The notes under the pieces were generated by a model. The model saw nothing but the letters and a program-made list of their open reading frames with translations. It was not told the DNA's origin and made no database searches. The translations under genes and the position numbers were made by a program. From positions 2,210,501-2,274,500 of the forward strand of contig NZ_CP022203.1 of the NCBI RefSeq assembly GCF_002305895.1: a stretch of 64,000 bases of DNA. The letters are read 5' to 3'. The stretch's first letter is position 1; each line of letters starts with the position of its first letter. Shown here piece by piece: positions 37,530 through 47,886 of the stretch. The stretch is from Corallococcus macrosporus DSM 14697. GTDB lineage: Bacteria; Myxococcota; Myxococcia; Myxococcales; Myxococcaceae.

Positions 37530-38942
37530 TACTACCCGGTCACATGCGTGACGGCCCCCGAGGAGGTGCACGGGCGTTGATGTGACGCAGGCACAGTGGG
37601 CAGTGGCCGATGCGGCGCAGCAGCAGGTGCTGAAGGCGGCGGCGCACCTCGGGCAGTGTCCAGCGTGTTCTCCTCCGGGGGGAAAAGCGCCCGGCGGAGC
37701 GCGAGGAATCCGTGGGCTACCATGCAGAGGGTGGCATGGTGGTGGAAGCCTCGCCACCCTCGCCCCTCGAAGTGGTCAAGCCCCACCTCGCCTTTGAGTT
37801 CCTGGTAGTCGCGCTCCACTCTCCAGCGCAGCTTGGACAAGCGCACCAACTCCGTAAGCGACGTGTTCGCGGGCAGCGAGCAGAGCGAGTACTTCGTTGG
37901 AGCCTTCTCCTCCTGGGGCCACTCGATGAGCAGCCATACCTCTTCACTCGGCGCAGCTCGCTGGACGTGCCGCTCCGCCGTCCGCACGCGCACGGCGGCG
38001 AACCGGGAGGACTGCTCGCCCCGACTGCCCTCGCGCCAAGAGACTGTCTGGAATTCCTCCTTCGGAAGCTGAAGCGCCAACTCCTCGATGGCCCAGGGCT
38101 GCACGCCCGCGGCCACGTAGCGCGTGCGCGTGCGCCCGTTCTGCCCCGGCTCCCTCTCGGGCTTGCGCGGCTTGGCGCCGGGCGGCCACACCTTGCGCGT
38201 GCCCTGCACACCCATGAGGTAGTGCAGGCCGCGCTCTCGCACGCCGTCGCGGAACTCCCGTGCATCGCCATACCCGGCATCGGCCAGCACGAGGTGCCGG
38301 CGTACGCCCCACGCCAAGGCGTCATCCAATTGGCGCAGCGCTATCTGCCACTTCTTCTGAAACTTCACTCCAGCCGGGACGCCCGCGGCCTTGCAGCGCT
38401 TCCTGCTGCGCGTCCACTCCTCAGGCAGGTACAACTGTATGGCGATGCAGCCGCTGCCCTTCTCTCCAGCAACATGCAGGCTGACGGCCACCTGGCAGTT
38501 CTCCGTCCGCCCCAGGGTGCCCGAGTACTGGCGCGCCACACCCACCGAATGCACGCCCTTCTTCGGCAAGCCCGTGTCGTCAATGACGAGGGCCTCCAAG
38601 CCCGGTAGCTCGCGCTCAAGCTTCCGCGCCAGACGTCGTCGCATTTCGGAGTCCTCCCAAGCCGCGCCGGACACGCACTGCTGAAGCCGCTGGCGCATGG
38701 CTTCTGTCTGCTCGGGGGCTGCGACGAGCCGGGCCGCCATGGGCTCGATGCTCTTGCGTTCTCCGTCGAGCAGCAGCCCAGTGAGGTAGCCGCCGAGGGC
38801 GCGACGTCTCTCGGTCCGGCCCATTCCCTCCGTCATCGAGTCCAGGAACTCGCTCAGCTCCCAGTCAAGCTTGTGTAACTGGGTGGGCGTCATGCTCCGT
38901 CAACACGGGGCGTCCGCACCCGATTCATCTGACCGGGTAGTG
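37530..38942 (-). mobile_element. Intact IS701-family insertion sequence
   Basis: A 1413-bp element with terminal inverted repeats TACTACCCGGTCA (left) and TGACCGGGTAGTG (right), 12 of 13 matching. It is flanked by a four-base duplication TTAG (37526-37529 and 38943-38946), which fits the YTAR target of the IS701 family. It holds one transposase gene and sits between the baseplate J promoter and an AT-richer gene. The ends and duplication are intact, so insertion is recent. Confidence 0.88.
37532..38893 (-). CDS. IS701-family DDE transposase
   Basis: A 453-residue transposase. The conserved parts are VIDDTGLPKKGVHSVGVARQ with YSGTLGR, VLADAGYGDAREFRDG (second acidic residue), and WRVERDYQELKGEVGLDHFEGR (glutamate of the YREK-like motif). 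The C-terminus runs into the left inverted repeat and is Pro/Ala-rich, ending at a stop inside the repeat. No frameshift is seen, so the element should be functional. Confidence 0.92.
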   Translation of the reverse strand: MTPTQLHKLDWELSEFLDSMTEGMGRTERRRALGGYLTGLLLDGERKSIEPMAARLVAAPEQTEAMRQRLQQCVSGAAWEDSEMRRRLARKLERELPGLEALVIDDTGLPKKGVHSVGVARQYSGTLGRTENCQVAVSLHVAGEKGSGCIAIQLYLPEEWTRSRKRCKAAGVPAGVKFQKKWQIALRQLDDALAWGVRRHLVLADAGYGDAREFRDGVRERGLHYLMGVQGTRKVWPPGAKPRKPEREPGQNGRTRTRYVAAGVQPWAIEELALQLPKEEFQTVSWREGSRGEQSSRFAAVRVRTAERHVQRAAPSEEVWLLIEWPQEEKAPTKYSLCSLPANTSLTELVRLSKLRWRVERDYQELKGEVGLDHFEGRGWRGFHHHATLCMVAHGFLALRRALFPPEENTLDTARGAPPPSAPAAAPHRPLPTVPASHQRPCTSSGAVTHVTG

Positions 38943-39022
38943 TTAGGTTTCTATGGGAGGCTCGCCGAGAAGCGTATCTTATGCTTGGCCTGGGGCGGCG
39001 ACTGGTGCGGCTGGCTCGAATG

Positions 39023-40093
39023 CTAGGGCCGTAGAATCACAGAGTCGTCGATTTGATTTCCGTTCGCATCAAAGAGGAAGCTGTACTTGCCCTCGCGGAT
39101 TGATGCTGAGATTCGTTCACGGCCTGGGTGCGTCTGTATGACGTTTGAGAGGGCGGCAAACAGAAACTCTCCGAACGGTGTTGCTGGTGGATCGTTGAGT
39201 TGTACTTCTGATGGGTGGCTGCCTTTTATTGTGTGGCAGGTCTTGTTGAAGGTGGAGTGGAATAGTGGTCGCTCTTTAAGGTTGGCTGAGATGAATGAGA
39301 TGTGCGCGAAGATTTCGCGCAATTGGGCGGGCGAGAGCGGTGCGCGAATTCTCTCGAGCTCATTCATAAATAGGCTCAGGGCGCCACAACTGTCATCGAA
39401 CACGGCGATGAGGCAAAAGTCGTTGATGCGAAGGAGGAGCGATTTTGAGGCGTAGAGATCTGCGAAGTCGAATGGTTGAATGATTCCGCTTACCTGCTTT
39501 GCCGGGAGGAACAGCAATGACCCAAACGCCGACTCATCCAAGATTGACTTCGTGTGAAATGAGCGTGCGACTGCGTGGATGTGGTGAAGATCGGCATGAC
39601 CGTATGCGTCCGCAATTCTACGAAGGTCGCCAGAGCGGCGATCTCTAGTCTGGTATAGGGTATTGTCCTTTAGGTGGGTCTTGAGGAAGATGAGTGAGAG
39701 CCAACGGAAGAACAGGGCGGTGCCGTTTTGTTTGATGAATTGACCGACGCGCTCGAGCCCGCCTTCGCAGAGTTCTTGGATGGGATTTTCAAAAGTTTGG
39801 CCCATTTGCGAGTTGCAGCTTGCGCAGCATGGGAGGGTGTATTGTCCATATGTGAGTTTTGTGTTGTTGGGGAGGGTGATTGTGCTCCGGAATAGATCGA
39901 ACTTTCGCAGTAGCCATCGCGGAAGGATGTGCTCGTCGTTGAATGCTTGGCCTGAGTTTCGGCTGGTGCCGCAAATGAAACAGGCATCTCCTCGTACGAT
40001 GTCGCGCTCAAAACGCTCTGTGCTGAATAGTAACGTCTGGCCGTCCGTTGTTTCGATGGATCCATCTGGTCTTTGAATTATCAGGTTGTTCAT
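39023..40093 (-). CDS. HNH-like protein on an AT-richer insert
   Basis: A 356-residue protein from MNNLIIQRPDGSIETTDG. The N-terminal third has CFICGTSRNSG, FNDEHILPRW and LPCCASCNSQMG, i.e. zinc CxxC pairs around a DEH-x(n)-N nuclease core. The remaining 250 residues are an unknown mixed alpha/beta domain. The gene and the 265 bases upstream are clearly AT-richer, with different codon use from all neighbours, so it was acquired separately. It sits next to an IS, between two late operons. It could be a moron or anti-phage nuclease; no defence family can be named. ATG 40093. Confidence 0.75.
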   Translation of the reverse strand: MNNLIIQRPDGSIETTDGQTLLFSTERFERDIVRGDACFICGTSRNSGQAFNDEHILPRWLLRKFDLFRSTITLPNNTKLTYGQYTLPCCASCNSQMGQTFENPIQELCEGGLERVGQFIKQNGTALFFRWLSLIFLKTHLKDNTLYQTRDRRSGDLRRIADAYGHADLHHIHAVARSFHTKSILDESAFGSLLFLPAKQVSGIIQPFDFADLYASKSLLLRINDFCLIAVFDDSCGALSLFMNELERIRAPLSPAQLREIFAHISFISANLKERPLFHSTFNKTCHTIKGSHPSEVQLNDPPATPFGEFLFAALSNVIQTHPGRERISASIREGKYSFLFDANGNQIDDSVILRP

Positions 40094-40358
40094 TGTGGCG
40101 TAGGGGTAGGGATGTGGGTTTGTGTGCTGGCTGTCTTGCGTTCGGGCGGGTGGATGTTGCCTTGTTTCGCCTCCCTCCAGGCTGGAAGTGCCACGCATGT
40201 AGGCTACACTCTGTGGTCCCTTCTCGCCTAGCTTGAGTGGCAGAGCTTGACGCTGGAGTTCAGTTTGAGAGCTCTTTCTCGCGACCGAACTTTCGACTCT
40301 GGATGAAGTGTGTCGTGAAATTCCCGATGCGAAAGAAGGTTGTGGCTCGAAGTGGTTC

Positions 40359-40739
40359 TTATTCTTCGAGATGTACGTCCAATGCCGTCGTCGCGCTGTG
40401 CTCGCGCACTCGAATACGAAGCATCAGAGTGGCTGCCTCCTGAACGATGCGGACCTGCTCGAGATGGACGCCAGGCAGCCAGCGCGCGAGGGCGTCACGG
40501 ATGTACACGCGCGCCAGCTCCGCCAACACCGTGTCGTTGCGCTGGTGGCGCAGCCGCGAGAGGCCCGCGCCGAAGCTGGTGCGCCAGGGCAGCTCGCCAG
40601 TGGAGTGAGGCGTGGCGCCCTCCGTCAGCAGCACCTGCCGCACCTTCGAGGCGAGTAGTTCGGCCCCGCTGCCCACGGCGAAGTCCCGCTTCTTGTCTCT
40701 GCGGAAGGGGATGAGGAGATTCCGAGGTTGCTGGCTCAA
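40359..40739 (-). CDS. gp25-like baseplate wedge protein
   Basis: A 126-residue protein matching the GPW/gp25 family: a short N-terminus, the helical EGATPHSTGELPWRTSFGAG segment, then LARVYIRDALARWLPGVHLE and a beta C-terminus. These form the lysozyme-like wedge part of contractile baseplates. The start is TTG 40739, with GAAGAGG before it; a longer frame overlaps the gene upstream and is rejected. It is 10 bases after the 40750 gene. Confidence 0.82.
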   Translation of the reverse strand: MSQQPRNLLIPFRRDKKRDFAVGSGAELLASKVRQVLLTEGATPHSTGELPWRTSFGAGLSRLRHQRNDTVLAELARVYIRDALARWLPGVHLEQVRIVQEAATLMLRIRVREHSATTALDVHLEE

Positions 40740-40749
40740 GGTGTCCTCT

Positions 40750-41424
40750 TCACGGAATGGGGATGGCCGCGCGCACCTGCTGCAGCGTGCGGACGATGGC
40801 GTCGAGGGGGGCAATGGCTTCTTCCAACGGGCTCCCCTCAAGGCTGGAGAAGTTCGGCACCTGGGGCCCACCCACAAGCCCCAGGAAGACGTTGAGCAGG
40901 GCCATGAGCTGGGAGAGGGCAGCGAGGGCCTTGCCGATGTTGACGGCCTCTTGCGCGGCGTTGGCCTCCGCACAGCCGGCCACCGCCAGGAGTCCCGCGT
41001 CTCCAAGCTGGGCGGCGCGTTGCCGGGCCCGCGCCACACTCGACAGGCGCAGCTGCAGGTGGACGAGCTGGTTTCGCGCTTGGCCCAGCTCGCCCAGGAC
41101 GATGTCGATGACGCCCACCACCGTGTACGGCACCGAGAGCTGGGGGACGAGGCGGAGCAGCTTGGACACCTTCTCCGCCACATTCGGCAGGGCCGCGGCG
41201 ATGGCTGTCGGGTCCGGCGGAGGCCCCAGCGCGTCAGGTATTGCCTTCACGACTTCGACGAGGGCCAGCACCGCGCCGATGATGTCGAAGATTGGCGTGA
41301 GCGGCGCGAGCGCCGGCTGGACGGCCTGCAGGAGCTGGTGGTGCTGCAAGGTGGCTCCGCCGGGCAGGGTGAGCGTGGGCGCCTCGGGCAACGGCGGGAT
41401 GTGGATGCAGATGGGTAGTGCCAT
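40750..41424 (-). CDS. Hypothetical helical tail protein
   Basis: A 224-residue, strongly helical and hydrophobic protein with no signal peptide (MALPICIHIPPLPEAPTL, then long Ala/Leu-rich helices such as VARARQRAAQLGDAGLL). ATG 41424 has GAGG at a good distance; the TTG at 41436 is rejected. Position between gpV and gp25 suggests a baseplate component or an assembly factor. Family not recognised. Confidence 0.68.
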   Translation of the reverse strand: MALPICIHIPPLPEAPTLTLPGGATLQHHQLLQAVQPALAPLTPIFDIIGAVLALVEVVKAIPDALGPPPDPTAIAAALPNVAEKVSKLLRLVPQLSVPYTVVGVIDIVLGELGQARNQLVHLQLRLSSVARARQRAAQLGDAGLLAVAGCAEANAAQEAVNIGKALAALSQLMALLNVFLGLVGGPQVPNFSSLEGSPLEEAIAPLDAIVRTLQQVRAAIPIP

Positions 41425-41432
41425 GGGCTTCC

Positions 41433-42011
41433 TCAAATCGGGTCGGCGATGGGGCGCACCACGCGCCCGGCGATGGTGACTTGAGCGGCTTCGAGGGAGA
41501 TGGCGCCCACCGCACGCAGGGTGAGGGCGGTGGTGGCCTCCAGGGTGACGGTGTTCTCCTCCGCGTCGAAGGTGAGGCAGTCACCCGTCTTCCGGTTGGT
41601 GAGCTTCAGCTTGCGGTGGCCCACGGACTCGTCCAACTCGACGCGGAAGGTGGGCGTGGCGAGGACGCGGTTGTCGGGCGGAGACACCTGGGCTTCTTCG
41701 GGCACCTCGCTCTGTCCGCCCGGCTTCCCCCAGTGCGCGCTGAGGTAGTAGGGCGCGTCGACGTCGCCCTGGTTGAAGAAGACAGCCACCTCTGCGCCGA
41801 CGTGTGGCACCGCGAAGAAGCCCGTGTCCTTGGCGCCCCCGCCGGAGGTGCCCAGGGGCCAGGCCCAGGCGGACTCGGGCTCGAGGACACCGGGGATGCA
41901 CACGCGGACGCGGCCGAGCTGCGCCTCGTCGTCGCGGCTAGTGACGTAGCCCACGTACATGCCGAGCAGGCGCGTGTCGTGGGCGAGGATGTCGTCGTCG
42001 AAGGTGCTCAT
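41433..42011 (-). CDS. Baseplate assembly protein V (spike) like
   Basis: A 192-residue protein. The gpV/VgrG-type OB-fold is visible: [35 protein letters not shown], then strands [10 protein letters not shown]. The C-terminal part has beta-helix-like strands ending in [13 protein letters not shown]. It should form the spike tip of the tail. It overlaps nothing and lies 10 bases after the hub gene. Confidence 0.85.
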   Translation of the reverse strand: MSTFDDDILAHDTRLLGMYVGYVTSRDDEAQLGRVRVCIPGVLEPESAWAWPLGTSGGGAKDTGFFAVPHVGAEVAVFFNQGDVDAPYYLSAHWGKPGGQSEVPEEAQVSPPDNRVLATPTFRVELDESVGHRKLKLTNRKTGDCLTFDAEENTVTLEATTALTLRAVGAISLEAAQVTIAGRVVRPIADPI

Positions 42012-42021
42012 GGTGGGCTCG

Positions 42022-43305
42022 CTACCTGGGGAGACTCATTCCGGCTTCAGGGTCCTCGACACCGATGGGCTGCCCGTCGCGGCGGTACTCGATGTACCGG
42101 GTGCCGGTGTCCCTCTCGAAGGCCTCGACTTCCTTCAGCGCCCCAGTCGCCTCGGGTGCGCTGGTGTTGGGCTGTCCGCCCTGGGGCTGGCCTTGCTTCT
42201 CGGGAGTGGCTTGCTGCCGGCGGCCGGTGCCGTCGCGCGACAGCTTCAAGGCCGTGGTGTAGCCAGACGCGGAGAGGACGTGCTTCGCCTCGGTGACGTA
42301 ATACTTCCCGGACAGGAAGCTGGAGATGCCGCGCACCTCCACGACGGACTTCGCGCGCAGGGCGGGGTTGCCCACCACCTGGAGGGACAGCTTCACGGTG
42401 CCGGCTTCCGCGCGTCGGAAGCGGGCCTCGGACTCGCGCTGGGCTTGGGCAGGTGTCGACGCCGAGGTGGGCTGGACGCTGGTGGTGCTGTTGCGAAGCT
42501 GCAGCGACGTGGTGCCCGTGCGCTTGTCCACCACCTCGAGGTAGTCCGCGAGCGTGGTGCGCTCCACGGTGGCACTGCTCGCCTGGGCGTCGATGGTTGC
42601 CTTGGCCATGGCGTCACGGCCACGGACGCCCACCTGGCCCACTCGGCGGCCCAGCTCCGACTCGACGTTGACGGAGAGGATGTCGCCCCGGCCCGCGTCC
42701 GCGTACCACCACAGCACCTGTGTGGGCGCGGCGGCCTGGTTGCGCGAGCCAAAGGTGAGGCCCCTGTCGTCGACGTGGAACTCGAACTCCTCCCGCGCGG
42801 CCAAGCGGCGGAGGAACCTCGCATCCGTCTCCCCGGCCTGGTGGATGGTGTCGAAGGGCTCTCCTGTGTCCTCGACGTGGACGGAGTCCTCCTCGTAGCC
42901 GTACTCGGCGGCCACCTCGCGCACCACCTGGGCGCGCGTCTTGCCCTTCCAGGTGCGCGTCTTCGCCTCGCGGTGCATGAGGGCGGAGAGCGCCTGGCCC
43001 TCGACGGTGAGCACCTGAAAGCCCTTCAGCTTCTTCACCACCACTCGCCGCGGAGGTGCCATGAGGCCCGGGTAGCCCCAGGACACCTCCAGCACCGCGC
43101 CGCCCACCAGCTCGGCCCTGTCGAAGAGCGCCAGGTCAAAGTTGTCCAACTGGAGGGACAGCTTGTCGGCCTTCGTCGCGGAGTCCTCGAAGGTGAGGCC
43201 GAGGACACGGCCCTCCAGGGAGAGGGGCTCACCGCTGCGGGCCTTCTCGTGTGCCAGCAGCGTGAGGCGCACGCCAGGCGCGCTCCTGTCGAGGGGCCGC
43301 GTCAT
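42022..43305 (-). CDS. Late control gene D-like baseplate hub protein
   Basis: A 427-residue hub protein of the gpD/GPD family: an N-terminal tail-tube-like domain ([20 protein letters not shown]), a middle domain with [20 protein letters not shown], and [14 protein letters not shown]. The C-terminus is a flexible Gln/Pro/Gly-rich region. ATG 43305 overlaps the LysM gene stop by four bases. It should connect tail tube to spike. Confidence 0.85.
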   Translation of the reverse strand: MTRPLDRSAPGVRLTLLAHEKARSGEPLSLEGRVLGLTFEDSATKADKLSLQLDNFDLALFDRAELVGGAVLEVSWGYPGLMAPPRRVVVKKLKGFQVLTVEGQALSALMHREAKTRTWKGKTRAQVVREVAAEYGYEEDSVHVEDTGEPFDTIHQAGETDARFLRRLAAREEFEFHVDDRGLTFGSRNQAAAPTQVLWWYADAGRGDILSVNVESELGRRVGQVGVRGRDAMAKATIDAQASSATVERTTLADYLEVVDKRTGTTSLQLRNSTTSVQPTSASTPAQAQRESEARFRRAEAGTVKLSLQVVGNPALRAKSVVEVRGISSFLSGKYYVTEAKHVLSASGYTTALKLSRDGTGRRQQATPEKQGQPQGGQPNTSAPEATGALKEVEAFERDTGTRYIEYRRDGQPIGVEDPEAGMSLPR

Positions 43306-43643
43306 TCGCTGGCCCTCCGCCGCTGCTCGCTGAGGATGACGTCGGTGAGGACGCGCAGCGAGGGGATGTAGACGCGTCGCCCGGCCTCCAGCTCCAGCGT
43401 CGCGTCGATGATGGGCTCCGGCTGGAAGTCGGCGATGGCCCACCAGAAGCCGCAGGCGCGCGGGAGGGGCGCGAAGTAGCGGCCGGCGAGGCCCCAGAGG
43501 GAGTCGCCCTGCGCCACGAGGTGGACGCGCGTGTCCGCGTGCGGCTGGAAGCCGTAGGGGACTCTCTCGGTGAGGAAGAGGCGGCCGACCTCGTCCCGGA
43601 GGCCGAGGGAGAAGGAGTAGCGGCTGCCGGCGTGAGGGGCCAC
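43302..43643 (-). CDS. LysM-domain tail protein
   Basis: A 113-residue protein with one LysM-like fold: VHLVAQGDSLWGLAGRYF, then RVYIPSLRVLTD. Such proteins bind the tube or peptidoglycan at the baseplate (tail protein X class). Overlaps its neighbours by a base or four on both sides, so it is coupled in the tail operon. Confidence 0.85.
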   Translation of the reverse strand: MAPHAGSRYSFSLGLRDEVGRLFLTERVPYGFQPHADTRVHLVAQGDSLWGLAGRYFAPLPRACGFWWAIADFQPEPIIDATLELEAGRRVYIPSLRVLTDVILSEQRRRASE

Positions 43644-44155
43644 TACGGCACCTCCTGACGGAGCTGCTCAGAGGTGACGCGGGTGTCCAGCACCTCCTCG
43701 AAGGTGACGGTGGCGGTGTAGACGAGGACGCGTCCGTCGACGGCGAGCTGGCGGTACTGGAACTCCACGCTGGCGACGACGCACTCCACGGTGAGGATGC
43801 CGGGCCAGAGGACGAGGACACGCGGCGGTGCTGTCGCCAGCACACCCTCGGTGCCCGCCGGGGGCACGGTGAGCGCCCGCAGGAAGCCGCGGAACGCCAT
43901 GATGTTGGACGTGTCGGCCTGCTGCGTGGCGAAGAATGTGTCCAGGTAGAACTCCACGCCCGCCAACTGCCGGTTGGAAGTGCCCTGAAACTGGAGCACC
44001 TGGTGGGAGAGGCCCGGCACCGCCAGGCGATTCCAATTCACCTGGAGCTTCTCGGTGAGCTGGGTGGGGTTGAAGAGGCACTCCATGGCCTCGCCGGTGA
44101 GGACATTCACCAACACGCAGCGGGGAGGACGGGCGAGGCCGGCAGCGATGGGCAC
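43643..44155 (-). CDS. Tail tube/hub connector protein (CIS-tube like)
   Basis: A 170-residue protein resembling the N-terminal tube-type domains next to LysM proteins in contractile tails: [30 protein letters not shown], then [18 protein letters not shown]. Start GTG 44155 ([17 protein letters not shown]), 14 bases after the tape measure stop. A longer frame to 45262 overlaps the tape measure gene and is rejected. Confidence 0.78.
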   Translation of the reverse strand: MPIAAGLARPPRCVLVNVLTGEAMECLFNPTQLTEKLQVNWNRLAVPGLSHQVLQFQGTSNRQLAGVEFYLDTFFATQQADTSNIMAFRGFLRALTVPPAGTEGVLATAPPRVLVLWPGILTVECVVASVEFQYRQLAVDGRVLVYTATVTFEEVLDTRVTSEQLRQEVP

Positions 44156-44169
44156 GTGGGGCCCGCCTT

Positions 44170-46863
44170 TCAGTACGCCGGCATGGGGGAGAAGCTGCGG
44201 GAGGCTGCGTCTCTCTCGGCGCGCGCCGTGGCCTGGGCAAGCACCTCGCCGTCCACCTGCAGGCTGACGAGGACGGGCGCGGCGGGAGTCGCGGCCGGCT
44301 GCGAGGAGAGCACCTCGGGCTGGGGCAGCGAGGCCTGGAGGGCCGCCACCGCCGGCATGGACGAGGACTCCAGGGGCCAGTCCACTGGCGAGGTGGGCGA
44401 AGCGGTGGCGACGACGGGCGACGGTGTGGCGGCGCTGCCGGTGGAGTCCTCGAGGCCGAAGGCGACGGACAAGTCCCGGTGGAGGCCCAGCCGGGCAGTC
44501 CGCAGCGCCTGCTGCAAACCGGTGTTCGCTCCGAAGAGGCTCGCCACCGCGTCCACGACGCCGAGGATGGCGCCCACCAGCTCCAGGAGGACGCCGGAGA
44601 TTGCGTCGACCGTGCCGAAGACGATGAGCCTCAGCCCCGTCCAGGCCTCGGCCCAGTTGCCGGTGAGGGCGCCCCCCAACGTCAACACCACGCCCCAGAA
44701 GACGTCGACGATGCCGGAGAAGGCCGCCAGGGCGGCGTTGAGGATGCCCCCCACCACCGACACCACGAGGGAGACGGCGGACACCAGCACGCCCACGACG
44801 GTGGTGATGTTGCCGATGGCAAACCCGATGGCTTGCCCCATGGCCACCCAGATGCTGCCGCCTTCCCTCGCGGCGGAGCTGGTGCCCAGGAGGCCAGAGA
44901 GCGCCCCGCCGAGGACGCGGCCCAGGTGCGCCAGGCTGCCCAGGAGGACGTCGACGCCGGCCTTCATGTAGCCCCACTGTCCCGCCAGGCCCTCCACCAC
45001 TTCCGCGGCGGCCGTCAGGCCCCTGACGACGAAGTCGAAGACGCGGGCGAGGGCGCGCCCCACCGTGGCCCCCGCGTCGCCGAAGGCGGCGAACTTCGCC
45101 GCCGCCGTGGCCGCGTCGTCCCGCTCGGAGAGGACGCCCAGCGCCTCGCCCACACGCCGCAACGTCGCCTGGAATGCGTCGAGGGTGGGGCGTGCGGCTT
45201 CGAGCCCGGAGGAGAAGCCGTCGGCCAGGCCGGAGAAGAAGCTGTGGACGCGGTGTGCCCACAGGTAGAGGTTGATGAGGAAGTCGTTCAGGCCGGCGTT
45301 CTGCGCCTGGCCCAGTTCCTCCCGCACCGCGCCGGAGAAGCCACCGTCCTCGAAGAGCTGGACGAGGCCGCGGAAGGCGAGCGTCACCTGCTCCTGCACA
45401 CGCCGCGCGAAGTCGCCCAGGCCACCGAGGTTGTGACGGAAGGCGTAGGCGAGGCCGGCCACGGCGACACCCAGGAGGACAACAGCTGCTACCGCTGGCA
45501 GCACCGTGGCCAGGAGGCTGCCCAGCGTGAGGCCCAGCACCTTGAGGCCCACCACCATCAGCGCCAGGCCCACCTTCGCGGCGATGACGGTGCCGACGAG
45601 AGTAACCAGGCCGCCAGCTCCGAGCGCGAAGGCTGCGAAGGCGCGCTTCACCGGGCCAGGCAACGCCTGGAAGACACCCAGCACCTGCTGCACCGTGCTG
45701 GCGACGAGGGTGACGAGGGGCTTCAAGACTTGGGCGAAGGGCTCCCCGAGGACGATGGCCAGCGTCTCCAGGTTGCCGGCGAGCAGCGTCTTCTGGCCCT
45801 CGAAGGTGTCCAGCATCTGCTTGCGGAACGCCTCGGCCGTGCCGCCCGCATTCTCGAACTCATCGCGCAGGTACTTGAGGGCCTCGGCGCCGCGGACGAC
45901 TTCGCCGGTGTCCTTGCGGATGCCGTTGGTGAACTGCGTGAGGATGGCATTCACGCCGCCCAGCGCCTCGCGGCCGAAGGCCTTCAGCAGGAATGCGGAG
46001 CGCTGTGCCTCCGTCATGCGGCTGAGGGCCGGTGCCAGCTCGTCGAGGATGCCGAGGAAGGAGAGGAAGTTGCCTTTGGAGTCGGTGACGGCAACGCCCA
46101 GGCCGCGCAGGTGCTCTTGCACCTGCGGGTCCGCCATGCGCTCCATGGCGACGGCCACGGCGGTAGAGGCGCGCTCTACGCCGGGGACGACGTTCTTCAC
46201 GAGGCCCAGGGCGATGAGCGTCTCGGGCAGGGACTGGTTGAGGGCCTGCGCACCACGCGCGGCGGTTCCGAGGGCCAGGGGCAACTCATTCGCGCTGAGG
46301 GCGAAGACGTTGACGGCCTGGAGCATCTGGTCGACGGAGAGGGCTGCCTTGTCGGTGGAGATGCCGAAGGCCTTCATCGCCTGCGACGCCAGGCCCGCCG
46401 CTCCCTGGGGTGTCAGTTCCCCCAGCGAGCCACCGGCCAAATCCAGGACGGGCTCCAGCAGCTTCATGGCCTCAGCGGCAGTGAAGCCGGCCTGGGTGAG
46501 CTCGCGCAGGCCCAGCACCGACTCGGTGGGGGTGAACTGCGTGGCGAGGCTTGCTTGGATTGCCGCGTCCCGAAGCTGCCCAAGCACCTCGGCCGAGGCA
46601 CCAGAGACGGCGGCCACGCCCGCCACGGCCTGCTCAAATTGGCCTGCAGTGTTGGCCAGGGACAGCGACGCACCAAGGGTGACGGCGCCCGCCGTGAAGA
46701 GGGCCATGGCGACGCCGAGCCGCTGGAAGGCCCCTTCGATGCGCGCGGTGCCCAACCCCACGCGCCTGTCCAGGCTCATGAAGTTGCGCTCCACCCCTTG
46801 AAAGGTGCCAGAGGCCAAGTCCCGTGCCGTGAAGACGAAGCCCAGGCCGAGGTTGTTGAGCAT
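44170..46863 (-). CDS. Tail tape measure protein
   Basis: An 897-residue, Ala/Gly-rich helical protein with the TP901/PhageMin tape measure pattern near residues 80-260 ([40 protein letters not shown]). Several hydrophobic stretches follow in the second half (VTLIAAK-like, then [20 protein letters not shown]). Its length sets the tail length; 897 residues would suit a tail of roughly 130-140 nm. The large frame on the opposite strand is its shadow. Confidence 0.9.
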   Translation of the reverse strand: MLNNLGLGFVFTARDLASGTFQGVERNFMSLDRRVGLGTARIEGAFQRLGVAMALFTAGAVTLGASLSLANTAGQFEQAVAGVAAVSGASAEVLGQLRDAAIQASLATQFTPTESVLGLRELTQAGFTAAEAMKLLEPVLDLAGGSLGELTPQGAAGLASQAMKAFGISTDKAALSVDQMLQAVNVFALSANELPLALGTAARGAQALNQSLPETLIALGLVKNVVPGVERASTAVAVAMERMADPQVQEHLRGLGVAVTDSKGNFLSFLGILDELAPALSRMTEAQRSAFLLKAFGREALGGVNAILTQFTNGIRKDTGEVVRGAEALKYLRDEFENAGGTAEAFRKQMLDTFEGQKTLLAGNLETLAIVLGEPFAQVLKPLVTLVASTVQQVLGVFQALPGPVKRAFAAFALGAGGLVTLVGTVIAAKVGLALMVVGLKVLGLTLGSLLATVLPAVAAVVLLGVAVAGLAYAFRHNLGGLGDFARRVQEQVTLAFRGLVQLFEDGGFSGAVREELGQAQNAGLNDFLINLYLWAHRVHSFFSGLADGFSSGLEAARPTLDAFQATLRRVGEALGVLSERDDAATAAAKFAAFGDAGATVGRALARVFDFVVRGLTAAAEVVEGLAGQWGYMKAGVDVLLGSLAHLGRVLGGALSGLLGTSSAAREGGSIWVAMGQAIGFAIGNITTVVGVLVSAVSLVVSVVGGILNAALAAFSGIVDVFWGVVLTLGGALTGNWAEAWTGLRLIVFGTVDAISGVLLELVGAILGVVDAVASLFGANTGLQQALRTARLGLHRDLSVAFGLEDSTGSAATPSPVVATASPTSPVDWPLESSSMPAVAALQASLPQPEVLSSQPAATPAAPVLVSLQVDGEVLAQATARAERDAASRSFSPMPAY

Positions 46864-46866
46864 TCG

Positions 46867-47058
46867 CTACCTCCGCTTCGCGGCCTTCTCCAAGGCCTTC
46901 GCCTCGCGACTGCGCTGCTGGCCGATGCGCTCGAGGAGCCAGTCCCTGTCCGAGGTGGGCAGCTCCAGGGCGTCACCGAGGGGAGCTGCGAGGCCGCTGC
47001 CTCCGTGCTGGTGCCAGCACAGTTGGAAGAGGCCCTCGCGCCATGTCTCCAGCGTCAC
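46867..47058 (-). CDS. Small tail assembly protein
   Basis: A 63-residue protein from the GTG at 47058, which overlaps the stop of the T4-baseplate-type gene by four bases. It has [13 protein letters not shown], then a basic tail ([13 protein letters not shown]). In this position phages often encode small chaperones for the tape measure; homology is not visible. Confidence 0.6.
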   Translation of the reverse strand: MTLETWREGLFQLCWHQHGGSGLAAPLGDALELPTSDRDWLLERIGQQRSREAKALEKAAKRR

Positions 47059-47828
47059 GCGAGGGAAGAGGTGGAGCGCTCCCGGCGCCTCGTCGTCCGC
47101 TGCTTCCCCGGAAGGAAGAAGCCCCGGTCGAAAGGGAGCTCCACCTCCTGGCGCATGAAGCACTCGGGGCACTCGACTTCGAGCGTCGTGTCCACCCCGC
47201 AGTCGACGCGGTCGAACTCGTCGACGAGGAAGTCCGCGTCGCGCAGGCTCAAGTCCTCGAGGAAGCGGCGCTTGTCGCGCGCGTCCACGCCGTCGACGTC
47301 CAGCACCCGGTAGGCGAGGACAGAGGACAACAGCTTCTCCGGCGCCGCGCGCTGCAGCTGCGGCAGGCGCCGCTCGTCCTCACCCGTCAGCAGCTTGAAG
47401 CGCACGCGCTTGCCGGCGTCGGGCAGCGTCGTCTCGAAGCGGTTGCCGGCCATGAATGCCGCGCGACTGGCGTCCGAGAGGGCGCGTACCGGCAACTGCG
47501 TCAAGTCCAACTCCCAGTCGATGCGGACCCGGCAGGCGGCATTCTGGCAGGGGACGGCGAAGACGTAGTCGGGGCCGTAGGTGAGGACGCGCACCCGGAG
47601 GAGGGCGAAGAAGCGGTCCCCCTGCAGCACCTGGCCCCAGTCCACCTTCCCGTCGGCGAAGGCGTAGGGGCCTGCCTCTTGAGTCTCCTCCCAGCACGCG
47701 GAGAGCAGCTCATCCACCTGGCCGCCGCTCTTCGCCAGCTTGCGGTCAGCGAGGACCCGCTCCTCCCGCACCTTCATGCCGCGAATGCGGCCCGTCAGCC
47801 CCGAGGGGCACGAAACGATGTCGGCCAT
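47055..47828 (-). CDS. T4-type baseplate protein with zinc-ribbon motifs
   Basis: A 257-residue protein from [17 protein letters not shown]. It has [12 protein letters not shown] and [14 protein letters not shown], so a four-cysteine zinc site is likely, with helical parts between them (for example [12 protein letters not shown]). The pattern resembles the T4_baseplate family found beside tape measures of contractile tails; this match is from memory of the pattern. ATG 47828 is the first gene after late promoter B. Confidence 0.75.
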   Translation of the reverse strand: MADIVSCPSGLTGRIRGMKVREERVLADRKLAKSGGQVDELLSACWEETQEAGPYAFADGKVDWGQVLQGDRFFALLRVRVLTYGPDYVFAVPCQNAACRVRIDWELDLTQLPVRALSDASRAAFMAGNRFETTLPDAGKRVRFKLLTGEDERRLPQLQRAAPEKLLSSVLAYRVLDVDGVDARDKRRFLEDLSLRDADFLVDEFDRVDCGVDTTLEVECPECFMRQEVELPFDRGFFLPGKQRTTRRRERSTSSLA

Positions 47829-47842
47829 ATTTGTCTCCCGGA

Positions 47843-47876
47843 GACACAAAGCCCTCGGGAGGCGAATCGGGGACAT
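47843..47876 (-). promoter_or_regulatory. Late-type promoter element B (tape measure operon)
   Basis: Sense strand GTCCCC (47869-47874), GATTCGCC..., then GGCTTTGTG. It begins the operon of the T4-type baseplate protein, small assembly protein, tape measure, connector, LysM, hub, gpV, 40750 and gp25 genes. Confidence 0.68.
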
Positions 47877-47886
47877 CGCCAGGTTG

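Noticed and set aside
44479-47313. A 944-codon open frame on the plus strand
   Set aside because: It is the antisense shadow of the tape measure gene; composition is Glu/Ala/Gly/Arg-rich without any domain, and the minus strand frame has clear homology patterns.
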